NCBI RefSeq assembly: GCF_004770265.1
Contig: NZ_RQGQ01000017.1
Coordinates: 248,001-312,000, forward strand
Reading direction: 5' to 3'
DNA length: 64,000 nucleotides
DNA from: Leptospira congkakensis
Lineage (GTDB): Bacteria > Spirochaetota > Leptospiria > Leptospirales > Leptospiraceae
Shown: piece by piece, positions 34,265-43,997 of the stretch
How positions within the stretch are numbered: position 1 is the first letter of the stretch
Layout: each line of letters begins with the position of its first letter
Made by a program: the position numbers and the translations under genes
Notes under the pieces: generated by a model
The model's input: only the letters and a program-made list of their open reading frames with translations
Databases searched by the model: none
Told to the model about the DNA's origin: nothing

Positions 34265-35053
34265 TTACCTTCTGAGATTCACATTCACAGGACCACCATT
34301 AAGAGCAGTTACCAAAGCATTGCCAGAATTTCCCGAAATAACAATCGAAGGAATGTTAATTGTTGATGTGTATGGATTGACTACTGGTATTGTATCCGTA
34401 GAACTATTGTCGTAATGAATTATGGCAACCGCCCCAGCAGTCACGGCTCTTTGTGCTTTATCAAGATATCCACAAGTTCCTCGTTTTATCAGTGCAACCT
34501 TGCCCGCCAGACTATTTGTAATATTTGCACATGCATCTTGAGGTGTTGTTTCTTCCAGCTGAGCTGTGATATTGTAGGTCGTGTAAGGATTAACCGGTCT
34601 TGAAGCGATAGTCGCAGCTGTATTTCCGTTTTCTAATCGACTCACACCTAAATTAATTCTAACAGTTTTCGTTGATGAACCCAATTGACCTTTAATATCA
34701 TAGTCAGTTGCACTTGTATAACTTGTAGGTGTTCCTGATATAATACCGGTATTTGAATTCAAACTTAAACCAGTGGGAAGTGTTGGCGTTACTGAAAAAG
34801 TGATTCCAGTTGCAGGTTCTAGGGAACTTGGTGAAATAGAAACAGCACTCCCCGCACCAATTTCAGAAATCGTATAACTAAAGTTCAAAGTAGGTGAATT
34901 TTCACCTGGAGGTTGTGTTACCTCTCCCGTGGAAGCAGGTGTTGCAAATAAAAGCAACATTGAACTCAAATCTTGCTTTTCTTGAATCTCACAGTTTTCC
35001 AAAAAACAAATTAACAGAAAGGAAATGACTACATTATTTTTTTTACTTAACAA
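34265..35053 (-). CDS. Lipoprotein with putative Ig fold and PA domain
   Basis: 262 residues. The signal sequence ends in CFLENC (about 21). Residues about 55-135 form a cadherin-like putative Ig domain (LPTGLSLNSNTGIISGTPTS is the He_PIG signature). Residues about 150-255 are a protease-associated domain (GKVALIKRGTCGYLDKAQRAV then AGAVAIIHYDN). PA domains normally sit beside a peptidase and bind substrate; no peptidase part exists here, so the protein may bind ligands or peptides at the surface. Confidence 0.75.
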   Translation of the reverse strand: MLSKKNNVVISFLLICFLENCEIQEKQDLSSMLLLFATPASTGEVTQPPGENSPTLNFSYTISEIGAGSAVSISPSSLEPATGITFSVTPTLPTGLSLNSNTGIISGTPTSYTSATDYDIKGQLGSSTKTVRINLGVSRLENGNTAATIASRPVNPYTTYNITAQLEETTPQDACANITNSLAGKVALIKRGTCGYLDKAQRAVTAGAVAIIHYDNSSTDTIPVVNPYTSTINIPSIVISGNSGNALVTALNGGPVNVNLRR

Positions 35054-35125
35054 AGAATTTACCGCCTACTTAACACTAGCCGAAGGAAAATTCCGATAAT
35101 CAAGAATATTCGAATATATGTTTTA

Positions 35126-35196
35126 CGCCTAAAACGTTTCTAACGGTAAATCGTGCTTTTTGAAACGTTTTAAGCGGTTTTTTTGATTTTTTTTTC
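35126..35196 (+). terminator. Strong plus-strand intrinsic terminator without a plus-strand gene
   Basis: A 15-position stem with one mismatch (35126-35140 with 35162-35176, core AAAACGTTTC/GAAACGTTTT) is followed by a T-rich run to 35196. This is a classic terminator for rightward transcription, yet both neighbouring genes point left. It may end an unannotated small RNA or stop antisense transcription. Confidence 0.65.
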
Positions 35197-35270
35197 TTAT
35201 CGATACATCATCGGATACCGCGAGGTAAACTCTTGGATTGATTTGGCACCTAACTGACTTTCAAACGATC

Positions 35271-35289
35271 CGCTAGATTAAATCTAGCG
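35271..35289. repeat. Short perfect palindrome
   Basis: CGCTAGATT, one A, AATCTAGCG. It lies 30 bases after the DUF1574 stop on the minus strand. It could be a small 3' hairpin (7-bp stem with 5-base loop) or a protein-binding dyad. Confidence 0.45.
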
Positions 35290-35318
35290 AAAGTATGTCT
35301 TTTCGTTTAAATTCTTTA

Positions 35319-36446
35319 TTACTTCGGAAGATTCAAAAGAACAGAATTCATCTCTGGCATACAACGTCCCGAAAGATGGGCTGCATCCTGAAAGTAATCG
35401 CAACGAATTTTCCCGTCTTCGTTTAAATCAACAAATCGTGACGATGTTTTGTCAGCCAGCGATTGTATTCTTGATTTCCAAGATGGATAAAAGATAGAAG
35501 TCGCATAAAAGTTTGTTAGATTTTTATGAACTTTCGGAATCCACAAAACCACGGGAATTTGATTTTTTTTGCAACGGTCGATAATTTTTTCTAGGAAAAC
35601 TAAATTATCTTCATTCAAAGAATAATTTCCATAAAATTCATTTTTAAGAACATCGACTAACATCACTGTCTTTAAATAAGTGTCTGTATCGTTTGCCGGT
35701 TTTAAGTAAAAATCATTAAAACTATCGGGTGAATATGGTAATTCTTCTCTATTTGTTTTTGTATCAAATGCATTGGCAAATGGATCCACAGACATTGCAT
35801 TAGCAGGCATAAAATTTTTCAATAATTCTGCATTTTTATCCTTGGTTCCAAATAGATTTGTAGAAATTGCTTTCGTAGAAATTTTATATCGACTTAAAGA
35901 AAACAAACGAGAAAAGAAATATTCTTTTGCAAAATCAGATGGCAATTCATTAAAATATTGAATTGCAAATTCAAGAGGCATACCTTCTAACAAAGTTATG
36001 TTATAAAAACGATTCCTTTTATTAAAGGAAAAAGCAGAAACTTCTAAAAAGACAGTATCTGGTTTGTATTGTTGGTCCATCAATTGATTGAATCGAGTAT
36101 AATAAATTAATGGATTGGATCCAGGTGCAGCGTATCCAAAAAATTTATACTCATCCAAACTCTTTTTCTGATTTTCGCTAATTAAGTCTGAATGATGATT
36201 ATAATCAGAAGTTGCATATTGATAAAAAATAAACGAACGTGAAGTTCCAAATGCCCAAACTTTTTTTTTATCCTTATACTTAGTATCCTCTAGATAAGAA
36301 GCCGATATGTTCTTAAACGATTCTACGTAAGGATTTCCGATGTTTTCTTCTGTTAACAAAGATCGAACAGAAGGTATTAAAATGATTTTATCTAAACCAA
36401 AAAAGATCAGAAATAATATCAGTATCCTAAATTTTTTAAGCATCAT
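35319..36446 (-). CDS. DUF1574-like membrane-anchored protein (SGNH-hydrolase-like)
   Basis: 375 residues. An N-terminal membrane helix (about 5-25) is followed by a domain beginning KKVWAFGTSRSFIFY near 63, where GTSRS sits at the position of the GDSL block of SGNH hydrolases. Further on are YAAPGSNPLIYYTRF and a C-terminal DAAHLSGRCMPEM resembling the Asp-x-x-His block. This pattern fits the Leptospira DUF1574 family, whose members sit next to MBOAT genes. It probably acts outside the membrane with the acyltransferase encoded 10 bases upstream, as AlgJ/AlgX do with AlgI. Exact activity unknown. Confidence 0.7.
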   Translation of the reverse strand: MMLKKFRILILFLIFFGLDKIILIPSVRSLLTEENIGNPYVESFKNISASYLEDTKYKDKKKVWAFGTSRSFIFYQYATSDYNHHSDLISENQKKSLDEYKFFGYAAPGSNPLIYYTRFNQLMDQQYKPDTVFLEVSAFSFNKRNRFYNITLLEGMPLEFAIQYFNELPSDFAKEYFFSRLFSLSRYKISTKAISTNLFGTKDKNAELLKNFMPANAMSVDPFANAFDTKTNREELPYSPDSFNDFYLKPANDTDTYLKTVMLVDVLKNEFYGNYSLNEDNLVFLEKIIDRCKKNQIPVVLWIPKVHKNLTNFYATSIFYPSWKSRIQSLADKTSSRFVDLNEDGKIRCDYFQDAAHLSGRCMPEMNSVLLNLPK

Positions 36447-36456
36447 AGAAGTATTC

Positions 36457-37839
36457 CTAAAATTGAAAGTAAATGAATTGTGCAGAATTTGAAGCCAACG
36501 TTAATACCAACACACCACACAATAATGCAAGGCCAGGTAACAATAACTTTCTGTATTCAAATTTTAAACTAACGCGAGATTGAAAGTATTCATAAGTATG
36601 TAATAAAAATCCAACGGCAATTAACCTAAATAACTTTGGTGTTTCTGGTAATTTAATTCCAGATTGAGAAACTAAGTTTTTATAGATAGATTGAATGTCT
36701 TGAATGTGTTCAATTCTAAAAAAGATCCATGCCAAACAAACAAGATGGAATACAACTAAACCTTTGAAAATTTGAATGAAAACATTTTGTCTATTAGGTT
36801 TATTATTAGCAATCAACCTTTCGATGATAAGATAAAATCCATGTAATGCTCCCCAAACGAGGAAAGTATAGTTTGCACCATGCCAAAGACCACCAAGTAT
36901 CATCGTAATCAGTAAGTTAAAATAAGTTCTAAAATTTCCAAATCGATTTCCACCTAACACGATATATAAATAGTCACGTAACCACTGGGAAAGTGTGATA
37001 TGCCATCTTTGCCAAAACTCTTTTAAGGATGTTGAGAAGTATGGTGCATTAAAGTTAACAGGAATATCATATCCTAATAACAACGCTAGTCCTCTAGCAA
37101 TATCACAGTAACCGGAAAAGTCACAGTAGATTTGGATAGCAAAACCATAAATTGACACTAAAGCACTGAACGTATCAAAATTTTCCGGATGACTAAAGAA
37201 AGGTTCAATGATCGGAGAAATATTGTCTGCTATAATTACTTTTTTAAGAACACCTAATAAAATTAAGTAACCACCTGCATTAAAAGGAAGTTCGAGAAAC
37301 CTTTTTTTACTATGTAACTGTTTAAAAAAATCCGTATGTCTCATGATTGGTCCCGCAATCAACTGTGGGAAAAACATGATGAATATTGTGAAATCTTCTA
37401 AGGATACTTTGGATTGGATTTTTCCTCTGTAAACATCAATCTGAAATGCTAAAATTTGAAATGTATAAAAACTGATAGCAAGTGGTAGAATTATATTCGG
37501 CAACTTGGTGGTTACTTCTGCAATTTGTTGAAATCCAAAAAGATCTGTAGCTATGTTGATCAAAAAATAGAAGTATTTAAAAAATACTAAATTCAACATG
37601 TTAAAAATAACAACGAATGTAATATTTGTTTTGGTAAATTTATAGTTTAGGAAATGATAAAATAGAAAGTTAATGAAAACTATAAATAGGAAGTGTAATA
37701 AAAAAAACACATCCCAGTATCCGTAAAAAATGAGTGAACCCAGTAGGATTGTTAGTTTTTGGAATCTAGAATTTAGCTGCCAATAAACTGTGTATAAAAT
37801 AACAAAAAAAAGAACGAATACTAATGAATTAAATAACAC
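36457..37839 (-). CDS. MBOAT O-acyltransferase (AlgI/DltB-like)
   Basis: 460 residues with about ten membrane helices. The MBOAT signature is clear: DFSGYCDIARGLALLLG, then FWQRWHITLSQWLRDYLYI and MILGGLWHGANYTFLVWGALHG, which holds the catalytic His (near 323). Such enzymes move acetyl or D-alanyl groups across the membrane to an extracytoplasmic sugar or polymer acceptor. With the SGNH-type proteins on both sides it forms an O-acylation set. The acceptor is unknown; O-antigen or a surface glycan is a fair guess. Confidence 0.92.
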   Translation of the reverse strand: MLFNSLVFVLFFVILYTVYWQLNSRFQKLTILLGSLIFYGYWDVFFLLHFLFIVFINFLFYHFLNYKFTKTNITFVVIFNMLNLVFFKYFYFLINIATDLFGFQQIAEVTTKLPNIILPLAISFYTFQILAFQIDVYRGKIQSKVSLEDFTIFIMFFPQLIAGPIMRHTDFFKQLHSKKRFLELPFNAGGYLILLGVLKKVIIADNISPIIEPFFSHPENFDTFSALVSIYGFAIQIYCDFSGYCDIARGLALLLGYDIPVNFNAPYFSTSLKEFWQRWHITLSQWLRDYLYIVLGGNRFGNFRTYFNLLITMILGGLWHGANYTFLVWGALHGFYLIIERLIANNKPNRQNVFIQIFKGLVVFHLVCLAWIFFRIEHIQDIQSIYKNLVSQSGIKLPETPKLFRLIAVGFLLHTYEYFQSRVSLKFEYRKLLLPGLALLCGVLVLTLASNSAQFIYFQF

Positions 37840-37900
37840 TTCGAATATCCTAATTATTGGTTAATTGTTTCCATGCCTTCGGTCAGTGTAAATACTTTTA

Positions 37901-38530
37901 TCATTTAGGCAGGAAATCAATCCAAGGAATTTTTGTCCGGAAATGCTCCAATGTTAATTTTGCTAATTTATTATATCCAATATCTGTTAGATGGCCGCCA
38001 TCCAAAAGGTCTGACTTCTGAATAAATCTTTCCGAATCAATACGTGGAACAGATAATATATTTTCTTTCATTGCCTTATTAAGCCGCACTACAGCTTCCG
38101 AGGGCCATGGAAACTCCACGTACCAAACGTTCAGAACCAACAAGTGCTCACATCGATTTTGTAGAATAACAATTGTTTGTAACTGATTGTTAATTGTATT
38201 TTGGATTTGAAAGTCTTGTGGTGAAAAATTTCCTAAAAAATCATTTATCCCTGCATTATACAAACAGGCCGTATAATGTAATTTATCATTTTTAGCAACT
38301 TCCAATATCTCTGAAGATGGACGAACCGGGAATGCGTTTTTAACAATGACAAAAGGTTTTAATTGATCCTCCGCCGGCCAAAATGCCATGATACTATCAC
38401 CAAACATTCCTAAAGATGGTTTTACTAAAGTGAATAAGAGTTCCTCATTTTTTTTTTGTTTGTGATCACATTGTAATAAGAAAAAAGAAAGAAAAAAGCA
38501 GAAGAATCTTTTAAATTGAATATCATACAT
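37901..38530 (-). CDS. SGNH/GDSL-hydrolase lipoprotein
   Basis: 209 residues. Signal sequence with LLQC lipobox-like Cys21. The hydrolase blocks are visible: block I GMFGDSIMAF (about 41-50, Ser nucleophile), block III NAGINDFLG near 93, and block V DGGHLTDIGYNKLA near 177, with Asp and His. It is a plausible acyl-esterase or transferase working outside the cytoplasm, 60 bases from the MBOAT gene. It precedes it in the transcript. SGNH partners complete acetyl transfer in many MBOAT systems. Confidence 0.82.
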   Translation of the reverse strand: MYDIQFKRFFCFFLSFFLLQCDHKQKKNEELLFTLVKPSLGMFGDSIMAFWPAEDQLKPFVIVKNAFPVRPSSEILEVAKNDKLHYTACLYNAGINDFLGNFSPQDFQIQNTINNQLQTIVILQNRCEHLLVLNVWYVEFPWPSEAVVRLNKAMKENILSVPRIDSERFIQKSDLLDGGHLTDIGYNKLAKLTLEHFRTKIPWIDFLPK

Positions 38531-38533
38531 ATA

Positions 38534-39949
38534 TTATTTGTATTTGATTAGAAAGGCATCGATTGCCCCTTGTTTGACCTGACCATCTATACTTCCATTG
38601 GTAAAACCAGAAAAATAAATTGTTCCATATCGATCCGCCGATATACCACTTCCATAGACAGTCGATCCACTATTCCCTGTAGTTTTGGTCCAAATTAAGT
38701 ATCCGTCTCCATCATATTTGGAAAGGTAGGCATCTTGCACACCAATGAGTGTGTTTCCATTTAGAGTACCAGTCGTATAACCCGTAGTATAAACATGAAA
38801 TGCATTGTCAGCATAAACTTGAATTCCATTGGTGTTTGATGTTCCGCCACCATTCAACAATCGTGTCCAAATTTTCTTACCCGATACGTTAAATTTTGTT
38901 AGAGCTTGAACCGTATTTCCATCTTTAGATTGGCCATCTAAATCCCCGCTAGTATCTCCTACCAGATAAACAGAACCTTTTTTATCCAAAGACATTCCCA
39001 CAATCTTAGTCGTTGCACCTGGTAATCCCAAATACCGCGACCATTTCACTACACCTTCTGTGTCTAAAGAAAATAAAAAAGAATCAGATACTCCTCCTGG
39101 TAATGTTGTGCCTAAAAAGGAACCGGAACCTCCCACAATTCCTGCTACGAATAGATGATTAGAAACCGGATCAAATTGAATTTGGTGCCCATAAGCTGTA
39201 AAACCTACTTGGCCAATCAACCTTGTCCAAAGTAAATCACCATTTTTGTTATATTTAATAATAATCACATTACGAGTATTACCTGCTGTTTCACCGTTAA
39301 CTACTTGAGTTTCGGTATTACCTGTGATGTAAACGTTTCCTTCATTATCGGAAGTGATCCCTGACCCTAATGTTTCATCACCCGTCGGAAAAATTCTTGT
39401 CCAATATACAATTCCGGAAGGATGCATTTTAATCACAAGACTACCTCCACCACTTGCTGGAAGTTCATTAAAAGGGCCATTGGAACTTCCAACGATACAA
39501 AGATCTCCAAAAGCATCGATATGAATCAGTTCTGCATATGTTGAAGAAACAACTGAACTGCCCATCTGTTTCAACCGAGAAACATTTCCTTCTCGATCAA
39601 ATTGGGATACAAAAACATCAACAGGGCCAAGAGCAGGAGATATTTTTGGCTGATTCAATAAAGATCCTGTTGTTGTACCAAGTTGATAAATGAATCCATT
39701 TCTTTCAGCTGCATTGGATAAGGAATAAGTAGTGATCGTTCCCGATTGGCCAAGTAACCTTGTCCATTCTTTGACACCTTGGTTGTCTTGTGGGATTTCG
39801 AAGCATTCTTTATCTTCCAAAAAACAACGAAGTAATTGTGTTTCTAAAAAAGCTTTTGTGTTTCCATCCGAAGGATTGTTAAACGACAAAGGTTTGCATT
39901 GATATAGAATCAAAATGATAAGAAGTAGAAATGGTCGCATTTTAGACAA
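38534..39949 (-). CDS. SBBP-repeat beta-propeller lipoprotein, copy 1
   Basis: 471 residues. Signal sequence ending LILYQC (about 18). The body is a chain of about seven repeats of 45-55 residues, each with a core like GNVYITGNTET or GSVYLVGDTSG followed by an aromatic/KYD strand (FLIKYK at the end), the SBBP pattern of beta-propellers. It shares start, length and domain order with the next gene upstream (39967-41382), so the pair arose by duplication. Role: probably surface binding or scaffold; no enzyme motif. Confidence 0.85.
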   Translation of the reverse strand: MSKMRPFLLLIILILYQCKPLSFNNPSDGNTKAFLETQLLRCFLEDKECFEIPQDNQGVKEWTRLLGQSGTITTYSLSNAAERNGFIYQLGTTTGSLLNQPKISPALGPVDVFVSQFDREGNVSRLKQMGSSVVSSTYAELIHIDAFGDLCIVGSSNGPFNELPASGGGSLVIKMHPSGIVYWTRIFPTGDETLGSGITSDNEGNVYITGNTETQVVNGETAGNTRNVIIIKYNKNGDLLWTRLIGQVGFTAYGHQIQFDPVSNHLFVAGIVGGSGSFLGTTLPGGVSDSFLFSLDTEGVVKWSRYLGLPGATTKIVGMSLDKKGSVYLVGDTSGDLDGQSKDGNTVQALTKFNVSGKKIWTRLLNGGGTSNTNGIQVYADNAFHVYTTGYTTGTLNGNTLIGVQDAYLSKYDGDGYLIWTKTTGNSGSTVYGSGISADRYGTIYFSGFTNGSIDGQVKQGAIDAFLIKYK

Positions 39950-39966
39950 AATTTTCCAGATGAATT

Positions 39967-41382
39967 CTATTTATATTGAATGACAAAAGCATCCTTTACC
40001 CCTGTTTTCGTTTGTGCATCCAAATTTCCAGTAGTTCCTCCGGTTAAGTAAATGGTACCATATCGATCGGAAGATAAAGCCATACCATCTAACGTTACCA
40101 AGCTGTTTCCGGATAACCTTGTCCATTCCAGATTTCCATTAAAATGATATTTCGATAGATAAACATCTTGAGTTCCATTCAATGTCACTCCTGAAAGATT
40201 TCCAGTGGTCCATCCAACCGTATAGACATTACCGGCATTATCAGCATAAATGCCCCTAGAAGTAGTTGTTGTACCTGTACCAGCTCCTCTTAACTTCGTC
40301 CATTCTCTGTTTCCCTTACTATCAAATTTCACTAACAGCTCACCAACCGAACCAGAAAAACTTTCTCCATCGTAACCCGCACTAACATCACCCGCAATAT
40401 AAAAGAATCCTCTTTTGTCTGCAGAAACACCTCTGATCCATAAATTGGCACCGGTTGTACCCAAAATCTTCGCCCATTTGTAATAACCATCTGGATGAAA
40501 TCCTAAAACAAAACTATCTTGGCTACCAGAAAGAGTTTGGTCAAAAAAAGTTCCCGAACCAATCACATGGCCCACGACGTAAATTTGGTTCGTAGAAGGA
40601 TCGTATGTCGCTTTCACTCCATAAATTGACATACTATTTCTACCTAACAATCGTTTCCATACTATGGAACCATATTTGTCGTATTTGAAAACAAACACAT
40701 TATATGGACCACCGGCATTCTCATCATCAATGTTTGTTAATTCCGTATGTCCTGTAATATAAATATTTCCTTGTAAATCTGAAGTGATGCCCACTCCCGC
40801 AATTAGTTGAGTTGCATTTGCGTAAAAGATTTTTGACCAAAGTAATTCCCCTGCACTAGAGAATTTGATCAATAAAGATCCAAAATCAGTAGATGAATAT
40901 CCAACAAAGGCACCAACCGTTGATCCTGTTAAAATGACATCACCAAAAGTATCTACATGTATCGACTGAATATCAGAATGATTATTGCCTACTGAGCCCA
41001 TCTGTCGAATCCACAGTCGATTCCCATTAGGATCGTACTTTGCTAAAAAAAGATCCGTATACAATCCATTAGCTATTTTTGTTTGCCCAGGAAGGGCTCC
41101 GGTTACTTTGCCAGCGATATAATTATTACCTTCGGAATCGGTAGCCGATGCAAATGAATTCGTTGTAATTCCGGAAGTACCACCTAACAGTCTTGTCCAT
41201 TGTTTGATACCTTGGTTTTGTTGTTTGATTTCAAAACAAGGAACAAGTTGGTTCAAACAAGTCCATATAGCAGTTTCTAAATATGCTTTTGAATTTGAAT
41301 CTGATGGATTATTGAGATTACTTTGTGTACATTGAAAAGTAAGAGGAAGTATAATTAAAAATAAAAGTATTCGAATTCTCAT
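39967..41382 (-). CDS. SBBP-repeat beta-propeller lipoprotein, copy 2
   Basis: 471 residues, exactly the length of its neighbour. Signal sequence ending LTFQC (about 18). Shared landmarks include NNPSD with AYLET near 25-40, CFEI.Q.NQG.K.WTRLLG near 49-68, and the closing SSDRYGTIYL...DAFVIQYK. Repeats again carry GNIYITGHTE and GFFYIAGDVS blades. Divergence between the copies is large enough to suggest an old duplication or different ligands. It is 17 bases after queC. Confidence 0.85.
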   Translation of the reverse strand: MRIRILLFLIILPLTFQCTQSNLNNPSDSNSKAYLETAIWTCLNQLVPCFEIKQQNQGIKQWTRLLGGTSGITTNSFASATDSEGNNYIAGKVTGALPGQTKIANGLYTDLFLAKYDPNGNRLWIRQMGSVGNNHSDIQSIHVDTFGDVILTGSTVGAFVGYSSTDFGSLLIKFSSAGELLWSKIFYANATQLIAGVGITSDLQGNIYITGHTELTNIDDENAGGPYNVFVFKYDKYGSIVWKRLLGRNSMSIYGVKATYDPSTNQIYVVGHVIGSGTFFDQTLSGSQDSFVLGFHPDGYYKWAKILGTTGANLWIRGVSADKRGFFYIAGDVSAGYDGESFSGSVGELLVKFDSKGNREWTKLRGAGTGTTTTSRGIYADNAGNVYTVGWTTGNLSGVTLNGTQDVYLSKYHFNGNLEWTRLSGNSLVTLDGMALSSDRYGTIYLTGGTTGNLDAQTKTGVKDAFVIQYK

Positions 41383-41398
41383 AGAACCCTTCTAAGTT

Positions 41399-42154
41399 TT
41401 ATTGACTTTGTATGGCCGGATCTAAAATCCCTGCCTCTAAAAATCCTTTCGCCCTTAAAATACATGAATCACACTTGCCACAAGGTTTTCCACGCACAGG
41501 ATCATAACAAGAATGAGTTAGGTGGAGTGGAGCGTCTACCTGGATTCCCAGTTCAATAATTTCTTTTTTGCCCAGATGCAAAAGTGGAGTTTTGATTTGG
41601 ATGGAATCACCATCGCCACTCACACCTTTTTTTGTCCCGAGATTTGCCATCTTTTGGAAGGATTCGATAAATTCTGGCCGGCAATCCGGGTATCCTGAAT
41701 AATCAAGTGCATTGACTCCAATGTAAATGGAATCATAGCCATGACCTTCTGCGAGTGACAATGCAAACGAAAGAAATAATATATTTCTTCCAGGAACATA
41801 AGTATTCGGAATCTCTTTTTCATTACCACTAAACAAGAATTTTGCGTTCTTTCTCACCTTGATTTTTTTTTCAGTGAGAGAACTTCCCAAAAAGAATCCC
41901 GGATCCAATTTTTGGATCACATGTTTGATACCGAGAGTTTTCGCGATTTTTTTACTTTTGATCAGTTCAATTTTATGTTTTTGAGAATAATCGAAAGATA
42001 AAGCGAGTATAGGTAATTTTTTGTTTTTAGGATAACCGAATTCTTTTGCTGCCACATAAAGACAAGTGGTTGAATCGAGTCCACCTGACAGAAGTACAAC
42101 GGCACCTTTTTTTTCAGATTTGGATTTGGGAGAGGAATCCGTAACGGAAACCAT
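41399..42154 (-). CDS. queC: 7-cyano-7-deazaguanine synthase
   Basis: 251 residues. The PP-loop LLSGGLDSTTCL lies near residues 21-32. Four Cys of the zinc site are in SCYDPVRGKPCGKCDSC near 213-229. QueC converts 7-carboxy-7-deazaguanine to preQ0 with ATP and ammonia on the way to queuosine in tRNA. It follows queD directly (one base between). The first 17 residues (Ser/Lys-rich) extend beyond the usual start. Confidence 0.95.
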   Translation of the reverse strand: MVSVTDSSPKSKSEKKGAVVLLSGGLDSTTCLYVAAKEFGYPKNKKLPILALSFDYSQKHKIELIKSKKIAKTLGIKHVIQKLDPGFFLGSSLTEKKIKVRKNAKFLFSGNEKEIPNTYVPGRNILFLSFALSLAEGHGYDSIYIGVNALDYSGYPDCRPEFIESFQKMANLGTKKGVSGDGDSIQIKTPLLHLGKKEIIELGIQVDAPLHLTHSCYDPVRGKPCGKCDSCILRAKGFLEAGILDPAIQSQ

Positions 42155-42529
42155 TTACTTTTTCGGCCCTCTGTATACACAAGAGCTAGTACAAGTTTCG
42201 TAGAGAGTGATTTTATCGAGCAGTGGCAATTTTGGTTTTAATTGGTTCCAAAGCCATACTGCAATGTTTTCACTCGTTGGATTTTCAAGTCCAGGAACAT
42301 CATTTAAAACATAATGATCCAAATGTTCGTCTAAGATTGGTTTTACGATGGATTTTAGTTCCCCAAAGTCCATGATCCAACCTGTATGCGGATCAATTTC
42401 TCCTTTGAGATACACAGCAAAACGAAAGCTATGGCCATGCATTCTTTTGCATTTATGGCCTTCGGGAACATTTGGTAAAAAATGTGCGGCTTCAAAACCA
42501 AAGGTTTTGGAAAGTTCAAGTTCTTCCAT
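42155..42529 (-). CDS. queD: 6-carboxy-5,6,7,8-tetrahydropterin synthase
   Basis: 124 residues from ATG at 42527-42529. The frame extends upstream into purF, but this ATG overlaps the purF stop (TAATG), has GGAAGAG before it, and gives [18 protein letters not shown], the normal N-terminus. Zinc ligands are His in EAAHFL and HGHSF, and the catalytic Cys is in CKRMHGHS. It makes the pterin precursor of queuosine. Coupled to purF and queC. Confidence 0.94.
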   Translation of the reverse strand: MEELELSKTFGFEAAHFLPNVPEGHKCKRMHGHSFRFAVYLKGEIDPHTGWIMDFGELKSIVKPILDEHLDHYVLNDVPGLENPTSENIAVWLWNQLKPKLPLLDKITLYETCTSSCVYRGPKK

Positions 42530-43956
42530 TACTCTTCCGTCGCGTATTCCGTAAAGAGTGACTTTTGGTTTCCCGCATGGTCTTGGAATTCCACTGGGTA
42601 ATTGGATGTGAAACAAGCATCACAAAATCCACCACCCTTATGTCCTTCTACCGCTTTGTGCATTGTATCCAATGTTAAATAAGCAAGGGAATCCACACGA
42701 AGATACTTTTGGATTTCATCAATGCTATGTGTGGATGCAATGAGTTCTTTATGTGTAGGAATATCGATTCCGTAGTAACATGGAGAGACCGTTGGTGGTG
42801 CAGAAACTCGGAAATGGATTTCTTTAGCACCAGCATTACGAATCATTTTGATGATTTTGCGGCTTGTGGTTCCCCGCATCACCGAGTCGTCAATGATGAC
42901 AACACGTTTCCCGTTCACCACTTCTTTCACCACATTGTATTTGATTTTGGCTCCAAAATCCCGAATCTTTTGATCCGGTTCAATGAAGGTTCGACCAATA
43001 TAATGAGAACGCACAAGACCACTTTGGTAAGGAATTCCTGACTCTTCACTGTAACCAAGTGCCGCAATATTTGCGGAATCGGGAACAGGAATGATCACAT
43101 CGGCTTCCACTGGCATAACACGTGCAAGCTGGCGACCGAGGGATTTTCTTACTTTGTAAACTGATTCTTCGAAAATATAAGAATCAGGTCTTGCGAAGTA
43201 GATATATTCAAAAATACAAAGGCTTGGTTTTGCTTTTGGGAATGGATAGAGAGAACGCATTCCGGTGTGGTCTATGACAACCATCTCCCCCGGTTCCACA
43301 TCTCTTACATATTCCGTTTCTGTGATATCAAAAGCACAGGTTTCCGAAGCAAATACAATCGCCCCATCCGAACGTTTCCCCATGACAAGTGGTCGGAAAC
43401 CATTTGGGTCTCTTACCGCAATTAGGTATCTAGGAGTTAAAACTAACAGAGAGTAGGCACCACGAACTTGTGCAAGTGATTCACAAAGTGCTTCTAACAA
43501 ATCTGTTTTATGGCTTTTCGCCATTAAGTGGACGATGACTTCAGAATCGATGGTGGTTTGGAAGATCGATCCGTCTCTTTCGAGGCGATTTCGAATGTCC
43601 CAGGAGTTGACTAGGTTTCCATTGTGGGCAAGAGCCACAGGACCTAAGTGGGATTCCACGCGGATGGGCTGAGCATTTCGTAAAAAACTCGCTCCCGTTG
43701 TGGAATACCGGTTGTGACCAATGGCCGCATCCCCAATGAGCTCTTTGATCTTCGGTTGAGTGAAGATATTTGCCACGAGACCCATGTTGGCATACCGGTA
43801 TAAGTGAGATCCATCGGTTGTGACGATCCCACTGGACTCCTGGCCTCGGTGTTGCATCGAGTACAAACCTAGGTAGGTAAAATTAGCAGCTTCCTTGCTA
43901 TTGTAGATGCCGAAAATGGCACATTCTTCTTTTGGTTTGTCAGATTGGAGAATCAT
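42529..43956 (-). CDS. purF: Amidophosphoribosyltransferase
   Basis: 475 residues. A short propeptide of 11 residues precedes the catalytic Cys12 ([11 protein letters not shown]). The PRPP-binding loop [15 protein letters not shown] is near 350-364. Cys residues in [15 protein letters not shown] and GFCDACF fit the four ligands of the [4Fe-4S] cluster found in Bacillus-type PurF, which gives oxygen sensitivity. It makes phosphoribosylamine, the first step of purine synthesis, sharing a transcript with queuosine genes, which also start from GTP. Confidence 0.96.
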   Translation of the reverse strand: MILQSDKPKEECAIFGIYNSKEAANFTYLGLYSMQHRGQESSGIVTTDGSHLYRYANMGLVANIFTQPKIKELIGDAAIGHNRYSTTGASFLRNAQPIRVESHLGPVALAHNGNLVNSWDIRNRLERDGSIFQTTIDSEVIVHLMAKSHKTDLLEALCESLAQVRGAYSLLVLTPRYLIAVRDPNGFRPLVMGKRSDGAIVFASETCAFDITETEYVRDVEPGEMVVIDHTGMRSLYPFPKAKPSLCIFEYIYFARPDSYIFEESVYKVRKSLGRQLARVMPVEADVIIPVPDSANIAALGYSEESGIPYQSGLVRSHYIGRTFIEPDQKIRDFGAKIKYNVVKEVVNGKRVVIIDDSVMRGTTSRKIIKMIRNAGAKEIHFRVSAPPTVSPCYYGIDIPTHKELIASTHSIDEIQKYLRVDSLAYLTLDTMHKAVEGHKGGGFCDACFTSNYPVEFQDHAGNQKSLFTEYATEE

Positions 43957-43997
43957 TGTTAGAATGACAATTGCAGTATTTCCAAAATCCCAATTAG

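Noticed and set aside
38534..41382. CRISPR or simple tandem repeat in the SBBP genes
   Set aside because: The periodicity is at protein level (beta-propeller blades) and the DNA repeats are diverged; there are no spacers.
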